DNA of 33,872 nt, from positions 1-33,872 of IMG/VR virus record IMGVR_UViG_3300030108_001180; one strand, 5' to 3'. Every line of letters begins with the position of its first letter. Position 1 is the first letter of the stretch. This document shows positions 16,001 to 22,800 of the stretch, in pieces. Made by a program: the position numbers and the translations under genes. The DNA is from a virus. The notes beneath the pieces are model-generated. The model made no database searches, was not told the origin of the DNA, and saw only the letters and a program-made list of their open reading frames with translations.

Positions 16001-16090
16001 TACTGCGTCTGGATATTCTTGTAAAAATTTTTCAAGTTTATCATCAGGAACACGAAATGCTTTACCATTTGGTAGAACGTATCTAGTCAT
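7085..16090 (-). CDS. Giant (3001 aa) internal/ejection-type virion protein with HAD phosphatase-like domain
   Basis: The N-terminus has two copies of a ~27-residue motif (about 2-28 and 45-75; T-R-x5-G-K-x2-R-V-x-D and K-F-x2-E-x-P). Long helical, Gln/Lys-rich regions follow. Hydrophobic Gly/Ala stretches occur near 830-880, near 1050 and at about 2740-2815. A HAD-like domain lies at about 2075-2250: AFDLDDTLA (D2083, D2085), VTARP with T2163 and FADDS with D2219/D2220. These match HAD motifs I, II and IV, so phosphatase activity is plausible. The last ~450 residues form another conserved-looking helical domain. Size, position after the tail genes and a multi-domain make-up fit an ejected core protein or the 'polyvalent' proteins delivered with phage DNA. 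I saw no N4-like virion RNA polymerase signature. The leader before the ATG is AT-rich with no Shine-Dalgarno. Confidence 0.9.
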   Translation of the reverse strand: MTRYVLPNGKAFRVPDDKLEKFLQEYPDAVKQEANQVNTANTDNRIVGEKVTRFFKDGKSIRVRDKDIDKFKKENPGYMTQAEIEKKIADYKRRKRDYEQQQKEIAAAQEEEKRIREDAIKKGYIKHKGQENTPWYNKTEGAIKTAGEEYIEQNNVSIEDMKKYLDENNFDYTYKGGTQDKGPGFGDFLNAEISGLVKAADMFLTNGRFADLNKNYILGKTSSMINASRDRAVEEYDPNLLNKLTAESLIEIKKLKNQQALLEENSEEYNQIQEQINQVKSEIPSEFKVFKQVEIEDAFDQYDNLIGATFQIGNDGEGRGLFGGYSSVLLNEDGTFKDFEDIFTDEQLLVTGVGGDRQRFSQADVDMFKEIHAINKEMHELDNIVNQYKSRTKGLRGGATERDDIAQALITENQQRIDLLGEKYGFDSEDFLNGLIKDEFGIMNADTSQLFQDAKNKISENYDKTMEEKGFIKDGWMDDEYIKLVFDEQGYQPTDEEVQYVGGQKLAVDFNPLALAQYEQYLKPHQSKLDSLIKDVRTASTITGTEEEIAADDEKVKQSEAEIQNIIDSGYIDALGQDPMIRFIQDELVKKHKPELDALQKEYQGLIGSATSQDEIVRLNLELENKQNELIIGNLIKDPEYKKRATEIGMAFGEIGNKYNAKFTRQQSGFTKFVDMMYDGDNFDYYNPYDWLMETVNAVGAGVEGISTSIGDQAVASFSGYMVRNRDKKIKDLEEQIKSGNIKPEDKVYWDEITQKWSTNIEADEFDLGFGFSGEAFFGDTTAAKQLSNMKEKKTYWIDSIEKQMAEMARSSKRLEAYGGADYSDGISLKDIFQTVGQTLPHIGMAAAGTALAPFTSGTSLAPVATVLGYAGTAAMGLQMYGDNYNSALEEYIGGQDLKNSIRARIQEENPELNESEVTNLVEDEFKEKMIEAYISGDGANIATSAALAAAQTALEKFGAEQLVGSFQKASGLQRIIENSPMRGMTMANIWQRTFDDVGRGLYAYALDRGGNALQEFGTEYMQEVLGMMSTGIQTGEGAAKYIKYDEALQAGIGGAISGFAIPFSGDIMTQSRVALREAASRIALNYASNSKYSLKAKIANDYFKKSKIELDEALASGAISADKHRQQMMTLSNVVNSAKSLNLFGDKAGVASTTMTKQDKFDLMNLQMDIGSLDQEIEMASDNVPLQNALKQEKLLLQKRATEIIINDRNAQKKAKRIEAERKQRDNRGRLFSGIPVINPFTAFNKKQDEMSAEELVADYQLDKKQKDDYSKLQRLRVKQEAGELDSSTQQGFDQITDAGAGIIENAFQRLYQKSSLATPQQFRQELKNEFVKVFDSYNQAKDPNNLGIGKQTSNLFNLRANAVATRNIRQQGDTVSISDPKTQQIGDTTEQTDFDADQLQEVGKREKKYMTDNTKVTEAVGEEAAGEIDRQTSQEILREANKGESPEGIAGALARAFGQSTARGGRGLFKIIGDKVGSLNKGFKDFVDNTVDRDFIAALPAAFLKQSKPLQKILGIKNIGDTQVVKTDKDGKKTYSRPSVFAIPSDITDEQVQQVRDYFKSTPTSREGLLKRLSQEFALNSINKLKQDKDFMQKLQTALGDKQNALDFLNEIEGRLDQRTLEDTTKDITVPPKTMDQIIKLLDKGIKIFEAKPGQMRMEFIPGGGNAVAFILRGIKAGLQQGLKFAQALKRVVKQIKDYTAVTNKQKQIIDDQIGSLTEADLDNYEKVQQRVDIALEEVALDKYKNVNESEIEDIKKILKGKNKANKVKALKNFFQFINTSFQKNSKTHKLWQGEKAKDAFNYWQKEFGVDLGELGFTAPGGSILLDGKKIVDAGPLRPSNAPTNIRNVYTKKGFKGALEYIRNNIAKSDQNSDDAINFIVDTIGDLVEAGKVDVAVQLLDIMGYASDSALRMAGKIRSIQDNVKTLDGKKFVEFEHTPPISVLRDKIRGVLKSNVNVESIKQQVRDILNESYVDIIGKQEAEKLNTTKEKGGLGRKTTGENLSRYDGAINQKNLVMVERGPEALVNEQKQTTEDNANLAPDIINKKDSTKKVKQTFLQSLKARVKALNPFKDRKGLSAFDLDDTLALTKEKVLYTLPDGKKGELTAGEFAVQYESLLEQGAEFDYSNFDNVDLSTSKGPLAGTALRRQGKYGPKDIFVVTARPNAAQGAIKVFLDNIGLNIPIENIITLEDGSPQAKADWFIGKAAEGYNDFYFADDSALNVQQVKDILDQLDVKSRVQQAIVDKATRLDQEMNDILEDKTGIKADEEISDVRAKLEGKKKDKGFFKRIMRQLTITASADDFLGLVQYIVGKGEAGTRQQKWIRDNLIVPYNKAEQALISAKINVAKDFNTLKQAFPTLKNKKGLKGMFTNPLNQDIGVGPYNKSQAVRVYLWNKQGMEIPGMSQTDIDALVEAVSTDFELQQFADKIQEIQKEGEYPAPGAYWLAGDIKSDILSSLDKGFRKELLTEWQNNVDIIFSKKNLNKLEAAFGSKYVEALRDSLKRMRTGTNRPTYTGSGSRQVNEMMDWLNGSVGVAMFLNMRSGTLQMLSNVNFINWGDNNIYAAAKAFLSKDYVPTVLKLMNSDYLTNRRDGLKINVNEAELAAAAQKGGFKGMLAYLLDKGFVLTRIFDSLAIATGGATFYMNRQKSLLNRINEKTGKKYTKAEAEQQAFDDFYAIAEETQQSSNPSKISSQQASLFGRVILSYQNVTMQYNRKAKKMLLDLVKRRRRPGMTQRESDLSNLSGVIYYVGMQNLIFNSLQQALFAVAFEDEEEKDRNKTADTINGMVDSILFGLGFGGAIISTVKNVIRELDYQAGKKTPEYEEALFNLFDISPVIDQKVRNIRTGLRTFSWNMAEIKKRGWSLDNPAYIAISSIISGATNIPIDRLFRKINNIRQATDENVRTFERIALLLGWNGWNFGLPYWGRESTIEQEAANEEKLKEEFKVSVTKAKADGFTKRVPFTGKNSWSEGIPKGLKEGVDYVAIKRYDGIIQYYKKP

Positions 16091-16106
16091 ATTAAATTGT
16101 TAATCG

Positions 16107-17474
16107 TTATTCTCCGGCGTCGTATATTGGATCATTGCCTTCTATAATAAAATCAGTATCTTGATTTGCAAAACCTAAATTACGTATATCAGAGGTACGT
16201 CTATGTTGTTGAAAACTAGATGAATTCATCAATTTAGCTGCATCGTCAACCATATATTGTTTATAATATTTTTTAAAAGCCTCTTGCATTTTAGGAGTTA
16301 TTTCGCCATAATCCCAAGCTGCTCTCATATCTTCAGGTGTTTCAAATCCCATTTCTTTAGCTATTTCATTTTCGTCCCAATCATAAGAGTGCCCAGATAA
16401 AGTCATATTCCATAAAGCAGTCATTTCACCGCTATTTTCTGGTTTTAAATATTCTTCAATTTTTCTTTTTATTTGTATATTAAAAGCTGCGTCATTTGCA
16501 ATTTTATCTTTATCTACTACACCTTCATAACTTAATATTTTTTTACCATTATCATCATAAATATAATATGGTTTAACTCCTTTTAAAAATCTAGACATAT
16601 CAAAATTACCACTATTAGGAACTAAATTGCCTTTATCATCAAATTTAATACCCCCAAAAAGCTGTGTATCAGCATAAACTTCATTTATATCACTAGTAAT
16701 TTCAGGTGTGTCAATAAATAAACTACCACCATTTCTAGTCTGTGATTCTAATCCTTCACTATTAATAGCAAACTCGTATTTACCGCCATCAAACTTCATA
16801 GCTTCTATTTGATCATTAATTTCTTCTTCTGACATAGGTGGTTGAGCATTTTTAAAACTTTCTCTAGCTTTAGCTTCATCAAATTTAAAAACCCACTCAG
16901 TACCACCTGTTTCTTCATTTTTTCTTAAACTATATGAATAACCTGATGCAGGATCAGTACCTGTAGCTCCTTTTAATATATTAGCAGCTAAAAAGTAATT
17001 ACCAGGTTGATTAGGATCAATATTTTTAATATCACTGTAATCTAACTGATCTAACATGTTTTCTGTTAATGTTTTAACTTGAGCTGGTAATTGTAATAGT
17101 TTAGCTAACTCTTCCATATCTGCATCACAAGTACCTTCATCTTGACAAACAGGACTAGGACCTTGTGTACGCATTGTAAGTTCACCTACCGTTTTACCAG
17201 TGCCTTTAAAATATTCACTTATAGCTCCTTTTTCAAATTCACTACCAGTAGAGTTTTGAATAACAGTATTTAAATATTTCTGTGTAGCACCTCTACCTAA
17301 AGCTAATCTTGATTCATTAATTTTTCTTTTTCTTTCGTCTTCAGCTCTTTTTAGTTTATCAGCAGTAGCTTGCTTGTCAGCAATAGTTTTACCAGCTTGA
17401 GTAGCATCTTGTCTTAACTGATCAAAGGCTGATTGTTTAGAAATGTATGTGTATCTTGGACTTGTATATGACAT
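16107..17474 (-). CDS. Probable internal virion / ejection protein, 455 aa
   Basis: 455 aa, mostly helical and acidic, with no signal peptide or membrane segment. The N-terminal third (about 13-75) is a charged coiled coil. A small Cys pair (CQDEGTC) lies near residue 110. The middle contains several Trp/Tyr-rich turns and the end (QHRRTSDIRNLGFANQDTDF) is polar. No family recognised. It lies 3 bases from the 252-aa protein gene and 16 bases from the giant gene, the same place that T7-like phages use for internal core proteins, so a role in the ejection apparatus is the best guess. It could also be a structural protein of the tail knob. Confidence 0.8.
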   Translation of the reverse strand: MSYTSPRYTYISKQSAFDQLRQDATQAGKTIADKQATADKLKRAEDERKRKINESRLALGRGATQKYLNTVIQNSTGSEFEKGAISEYFKGTGKTVGELTMRTQGPSPVCQDEGTCDADMEELAKLLQLPAQVKTLTENMLDQLDYSDIKNIDPNQPGNYFLAANILKGATGTDPASGYSYSLRKNEETGGTEWVFKFDEAKARESFKNAQPPMSEEEINDQIEAMKFDGGKYEFAINSEGLESQTRNGGSLFIDTPEITSDINEVYADTQLFGGIKFDDKGNLVPNSGNFDMSRFLKGVKPYYIYDDNGKKILSYEGVVDKDKIANDAAFNIQIKRKIEEYLKPENSGEMTALWNMTLSGHSYDWDENEIAKEMGFETPEDMRAAWDYGEITPKMQEAFKKYYKQYMVDDAAKLMNSSSFQQHRRTSDIRNLGFANQDTDFIIEGNDPIYDAGE

Positions 17475-17477
17475 AAT

Positions 17478-18236
17478 TTATGTAGATTTTGGAGTAAACG
17501 AGCTAGCTACTGAATTCATAATTCCACCTATAGCTCCTGTAAACGCTGATGTTTGATCTGCAGCTGCTTGTTGAGCCATCATTCTAGCATTATCAAGTTC
17601 AGCAGCTGTTCTATCAATTTTCTGTTGTTGTCTATTTTCTTTTTGCTGGAATACAAACTGTTTACCAGAGACTTCAGCTTGTTGTACTCGTTGAGCTTCA
17701 CTCATTTGTATACCTTCTATTCTAGCTTTTTCAGCAATACGTCTTTGTTCTAAGCTTTCTTCACCTTGTGCTCTTAGTTTTTCATTTGCAACTTCTTGTT
17801 GTTCAATACTAGCAGCAACTTCTTTTTTACTTTGTAAAGCAGCTTGTGCTAAAGCAGTGGCACCACCAGCACCGCTACCGGTTTGCATTAACGCGTCTAA
17901 TGTATTAGCTAATGCCATATCGCTTTGTTCTATTTTTAACTCAGCAGCTTGAGTTGCAACAGATAAATTATTATAAGCATTAGTCATTTCAGCAGATCTA
18001 TCTGTAATCATACCAGATAAATCAGTTATATCTTCGTAAGGATTAATAATAGCTTGACGATTATTTTCTAAAAACTCTAGTTTTCCTTTTAATCTTTGTG
18101 CTTCTCTTTGAGCTCTTCTCTTTGCTCGTTTTGCCGCTGCTCCACCTAATATACCTGAAAGAATACTTCCACCTACACCTATGGCTGCCGCGACGGGATT
18201 AAAGTTAAATGCTGATGCTGCTGATGTTCCTGACAT
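17478..18236 (-). CDS. Internal virion protein-like, Gly/Ala hydrophobic N-terminus plus coiled coil
   Basis: 252 aa. Residues about 12-35 are a Gly/Ala/Ile hydrophobic segment (VAAAIGVGGSILSGILGGAA). They are followed by a long Ala/Gln/Glu-rich coiled coil to about 220 and a second hydrophobic patch near the C-terminus (AFTGAIGGIMNSVASSF). Short-tailed phages use proteins of this build (compare T7 gp14) to form a membrane channel during DNA entry. It is the first of three successive candidate ejection proteins, and the following gene starts 3 bases after its stop. The specific assignment is inference from composition and position; no homologue was searched. Confidence 0.8.
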   Translation of the reverse strand: MSGTSAASAFNFNPVAAAIGVGGSILSGILGGAAAKRAKRRAQREAQRLKGKLEFLENNRQAIINPYEDITDLSGMITDRSAEMTNAYNNLSVATQAAELKIEQSDMALANTLDALMQTGSGAGGATALAQAALQSKKEVAASIEQQEVANEKLRAQGEESLEQRRIAEKARIEGIQMSEAQRVQQAEVSGKQFVFQQKENRQQQKIDRTAAELDNARMMAQQAAADQTSAFTGAIGGIMNSVASSFTPKST

Positions 18237-18238
18237 AA

Positions 18239-19774
18239 TTATTTCATTATAAATTCTGAGCTAACCGAAAATAAAGATTTTGGTCCGCCATTATTAGTTG
18301 TATTATCTGTTTTCATTGTTACTGTAGCAAAATGCCCTTTAATACCCATTGTTTGGTTACCAAATATAACCTCACCGTATATAGGTGATTGAGTATTATT
18401 AGGTACTACAGCGTAGTATTTATTTTGTTTTCTATAGAAACCTGCTCTATATAATATATTATCTTCTGTATAAGCTCCTTCATCATAACTATATATTCTA
18501 TTATAGCTTGTACCACTTGCCGCGCCTGTTTCTAGTCTAACATCACCTGTTGCTACATCAACACCATAGTTTGGAAAATTATCATTACTTAAATATTCAC
18601 CAGGAGGTGTTACAGATAAATCTTTACCTGTTGCGTCAGATTTAAAATCAGTAACTTCCCAACCATTACTACCTTCGTAATTAATAGTTTTAAATGTTTT
18701 TATAAAACTAGGTTGCGGATTAAATATAAACTGTATTGATGAAGGTGTTTTAGTACCATAAAAATTATTTCTATCTTCATTGCTATAGTGTTTATATAAA
18801 AATGAAGTAGTACCTGTAGCTTTAGTAGTATAAAAATCACCTCTTGTGCTAAACATTATATCTGGTTGATAGCTATAAAAACTAGTCCAACCAGCGTTTC
18901 TTTCGTCCCATGTTAATGTTTTATAAGTACCTTCAGCATATCTACCTTCTGGCTGTAATGATATTACATAGTTTTTATTATAAACATCGTAAGCTCCAAG
19001 TATAGCACCGTTTTCACCTATAGCTGATAGTTGATCTCTGAAAAAGTCAGTCATACCAGCTTGTGATATTTCTTGTATGTTAGTGCCGTCCATTTTTAAT
19101 ACGGCATTTTTCTCTTTATCTACAAAATATTTAGTATAACCATACGTAGCAAAAGATTCTGGATTAGTACTGATACCCCAGTTACCTGCAATAGGTGTTA
19201 TTGAACCTAATACTTGATTAACTGTAGTTAATGATCCACCACCTTCAGCACTGTATATCGCGTCTTTATCTATTAAAGCAACGTTACATTTTCTTTCTTG
19301 AAATACTGTTAAATTAGTATCTTCTGCATATAGTTTTTGTATAGAGCCGTTTGATGGATCTACACTTTTAGTAATTTCTTCTGCAACACTAAATTGATTA
19401 GTATTATTTACACCTGTTCTAGAATTATATAAACCAGAATATATCAATGTATTACTTCTTCTTTGCTGTACATCGTTATCTGAAGCTACATACGCTTTAA
19501 CACCAAAATCAACTGTAGTGTTATTATAACCACCTCGTATTCTAGACTCTTCAATCATCCAATCAAAAGTATTATTCTGCTTAATAGGTGTTTCCCAATC
19601 ATAAGCACCAGGAGTAGTCGGAGCGTAATTACTTGACGCGTTTACAGCAGCATTTTGCGGAGGATATGGTATTGGAAAGTCAACCGTTGTCGCGGGGTTA
19701 GTTTGACTACCACTTGCATATATTCTCTTTAAATAAAAGGTATTATGATAATTTACAGGTATACTTATAGCCAT
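18239..19774 (-). CDS. Tail hub / stabilisation-type structural protein, 511 aa
   Basis: 511 aa, beta-rich. The region 154-248 contains NLTVFQERKCNVALIDKDAI, then NWGISTNPESFATYGYTKYF, then AVLKMDG and a MTDFFRDQ end. I recall this run from the 'stabilisation' or tail-hub proteins of crAss-like and related marine phages, where it forms part of a propeller-like beta fold. The first ~110 residues contain FDWMIEESRIRGGYNN, also typical of these proteins. The C-terminal half is Tyr/Asn-rich. It follows the 1546-aa tail protein after a 32-base AT-rich spacer. It probably sits in the short tail below the connector. The family call is recall-based and moderate. Confidence 0.75.
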   Translation of the reverse strand: MAISIPVNYHNTFYLKRIYASGSQTNPATTVDFPIPYPPQNAAVNASSNYAPTTPGAYDWETPIKQNNTFDWMIEESRIRGGYNNTTVDFGVKAYVASDNDVQQRRSNTLIYSGLYNSRTGVNNTNQFSVAEEITKSVDPSNGSIQKLYAEDTNLTVFQERKCNVALIDKDAIYSAEGGGSLTTVNQVLGSITPIAGNWGISTNPESFATYGYTKYFVDKEKNAVLKMDGTNIQEISQAGMTDFFRDQLSAIGENGAILGAYDVYNKNYVISLQPEGRYAEGTYKTLTWDERNAGWTSFYSYQPDIMFSTRGDFYTTKATGTTSFLYKHYSNEDRNNFYGTKTPSSIQFIFNPQPSFIKTFKTINYEGSNGWEVTDFKSDATGKDLSVTPPGEYLSNDNFPNYGVDVATGDVRLETGAASGTSYNRIYSYDEGAYTEDNILYRAGFYRKQNKYYAVVPNNTQSPIYGEVIFGNQTMGIKGHFATVTMKTDNTTNNGGPKSLFSVSSEFIMK

Positions 19775-19806
19775 TTGTATATATAATTACACGATTTTTT
19801 AATTAA

Positions 19807-22800
19807 TTACGGAGTTGTTGGATTTGTTGGTCCTTGATTAATTCCAGTTGGATAGTCTCCATCAGTAAAATCAACATAAAACATAGCGTTATTACCACCA
19901 CTTCCGCTTAAAGCTGTAGTTACAACTCTATATTCACCGGGTTGATCAAAATAATATTTTTTACTTTGAATAACTGTACCAGCTCCAGCATTAGTTGAGC
20001 CTTGTAAAATAAAAGTACTAGCAGCTGCATTAGGATCATATGTATCATAAGATCCAGGTGGTAAATTAGTTGAGCTTGCTATCTCAACCCAGTTGTTACC
20101 TTGATAACTATTTGGATTAACTGTTCTATATTGTATTCTAATTGAAATAGTAGCATCACCTGCAAAAGCGCCATTATTAGCAACAGCTAGTTTAGGTTCT
20201 AATTGTATTGAACCTTGATATAACCAAGCAACTGCAGTTGCGTTTGCTCCATTATAACTGCTAGTATTACCATTATAAACAGCTTGAGCATTATATAAAA
20301 AATTAGGTTGAGGAAAACCAGCAGGTAACGCTGCGCCAGCAGCTGTTAAAGATAAATTACCTTCATTACCAAAGAAATATTGTCCTGAGTTACCAGCTGC
20401 ATTACCAGCGGCACCTAAAATTGATGCGTTACCACCGGTTCTTCCAGCTTTTATTACTTTTGGCGCGAAAGCAGCGCCAGCTGTAAAATTCAATGATGTT
20501 ATAAATTCTTTATGATCATTTGGAGCTGTGCCTGTTCCATTAGCATCTACTAATTTTACTGTTACACCATATGATCTTTTGTCAACTAAATTTTGACAAT
20601 TTAATAATCCTAAAGTTGATTGACTAAAACTAAAATCATTTGTTTGACTTGCAGGATTAACAGCTGTTACTGAAAATTGTAGTTGCTCTAATTGAGCCGC
20701 AGCTGTATTAGATACATTAGTTCCATTTATACCTGTTAACTGTATAATACTAGTATCACCAACAGCTGGTTGAGGTATACCTAATGTAGAAAAATTAGCA
20801 ATTGGCGTTGGTAAAGCTTGTAAAGAACCACCATAAGTTGCTTTTATTGTTGGAGCTACATTTTCTAGTGTTAAAGTTACAGCACTAGGCACAACAACAT
20901 CGTAATAATTAGGATCTGTTACAGCTAAACTACTTGTTACTCTTAAATCAAATATGTATATATCAGAACTAGGATTTGCACTACTTTGTTGTCTATAAAC
21001 AAAATAATTACTAGCTGTTTTAATAACATAGTTACCAGCACCACCACTTCCTGGAGCAGCAATAGTAAATAAACCAGTTTCACTAACTTGAGGTGTAGAC
21101 TGTCTAACTACTTTTTCTATAGATACAGAAGCTATATTAGTTGTTATATTTGTTCCATTACCGTCTACAAATTTAAATATATTACCTATTTCAGCGTTTA
21201 ATCCAACACCTTCTGTAAAAGTACCTGTAGAATTAGTTACTGAAGTAGGAGCAACAGAGCCTACACTAATAGAGCTATTTAATACTTCTAATTTACCACA
21301 CAAACTAGTTTCATAATATAAATCTAATGCAGACATAACAGGAGCAGTTTCAGCAACTGTTAATACTGGTTCCATAGCTTCAGTACTTGGATTAGCTGAA
21401 GTAGGACTAGCAACGTAATTAGTGTCAACCTCACCTGACACTATTGCTCCAACAGGATTATTAGGATTTGAAGAAGTACTAAATTGCATTATAAATGGAT
21501 TTTCTTCTGCTCCATAAAATGATTGCTTATCTGATGTTTGACCCCAAGGTAAAGATCCACTTGGTTCAGGGAAATTTCCTGATCCAAAAGCACCAGCTTG
21601 TGTTGAACTACCATATATACCTTTATCAGCATTAGGAGCAAAAGGTATAGCTGCTAATTCTGATTCTCTAGCTGTAGATATATTTAAAACATTTTGCAAA
21701 CTAACATTAGGATAATATTGTACATTTTTAGGACGTGGCACTTGTCCGCCATTAACTCGAGATGTTATAGTAACGTTAGGATTATTCACTCTAATATATA
21801 ATATTTCATCACTATTAAATTCTCTATCAGTAGGTCCAACTTCTCTTAAATTTCTAGGAACTTTATTTATATTATCTCCAATTAAAGTAGCAAAAGATAT
21901 TTTACCTCTTTGAGTTTCGTTGAAAACACCGGCACCAGGCGTTCCTGTTTGATTTTGCACTGGATAACCATTAACAAAACCAGGTAAGTATACATTGTAA
22001 TATTCTTGCTCTTGTTGTTTTACTACAACTTTATATGAATACCAACCTAATGGATTTGCATCACCAACGTTAACTGTAAAAGCACCAGCTCCACCACCAC
22101 CTAAAACAGTTAATTCATTACCTTGAGTATAACCTTTTCCGCTAGTCATTATTTTTATACCAGTAATAGCACCAGCGTTAACACTTGTAACTACAACAGT
22201 GCAACCAGTACCACTACCACCACTTGTTTTATATGTTTTACCCGCTACATAACCACTGTCATCATCGGTAATAGCTAATACACTAGCTACATGACCGACA
22301 TCTTTGTATATACCTGGAGCACCTATAGAAGCATTAGCAGTAGAAGCTATTTCTTCATCTATAGTTAATGTTAAATTTTCACCGATATAACCTAATACAC
22401 CTTTATTATTAGTATTACTTGCTTCAGTTTTATAAGGAACAAAAACACTTGATCCATCTAACTGAGTATTATTGTCGTATGTAGATAATATAACATCAGA
22501 CTGCCTACCATAATAATCTGCTAAAACAAAACCAACTTGATATGTTCTATTTGATTTTACAGAGTGATAAGGATATTGAGTATAATAATCAGATATAACT
22601 TTTCTACCAGAAAAACCTACACTATATTTTATTGATTCTGGCGGTGTCATTCGCTCTAATATATTACCATATATAACGCGATTTGAAGTTGTTTCTTGAG
22701 CTAAAGCTCTAATAGGAACTTTATCGTAAACTCTAGTTGTTTGGTTTTGAGGTAAAGTTTTATAAGGTTTAGTAGATTTATATCTATAATCTAAATATTT

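Noticed and set aside
15554-16024. Plus-strand 156-codon frame, very rich in Phe, Ile and Ser
   Set aside because: It is the antisense shadow of the Lys/Glu-rich coding sequence of the giant gene; low complexity and no plausible domain.
7085-16090. N4-like virion RNA polymerase in the giant protein
   Set aside because: Size and position invite the idea, but I could not find polymerase motifs; the only enzymatic signature seen is HAD-like.
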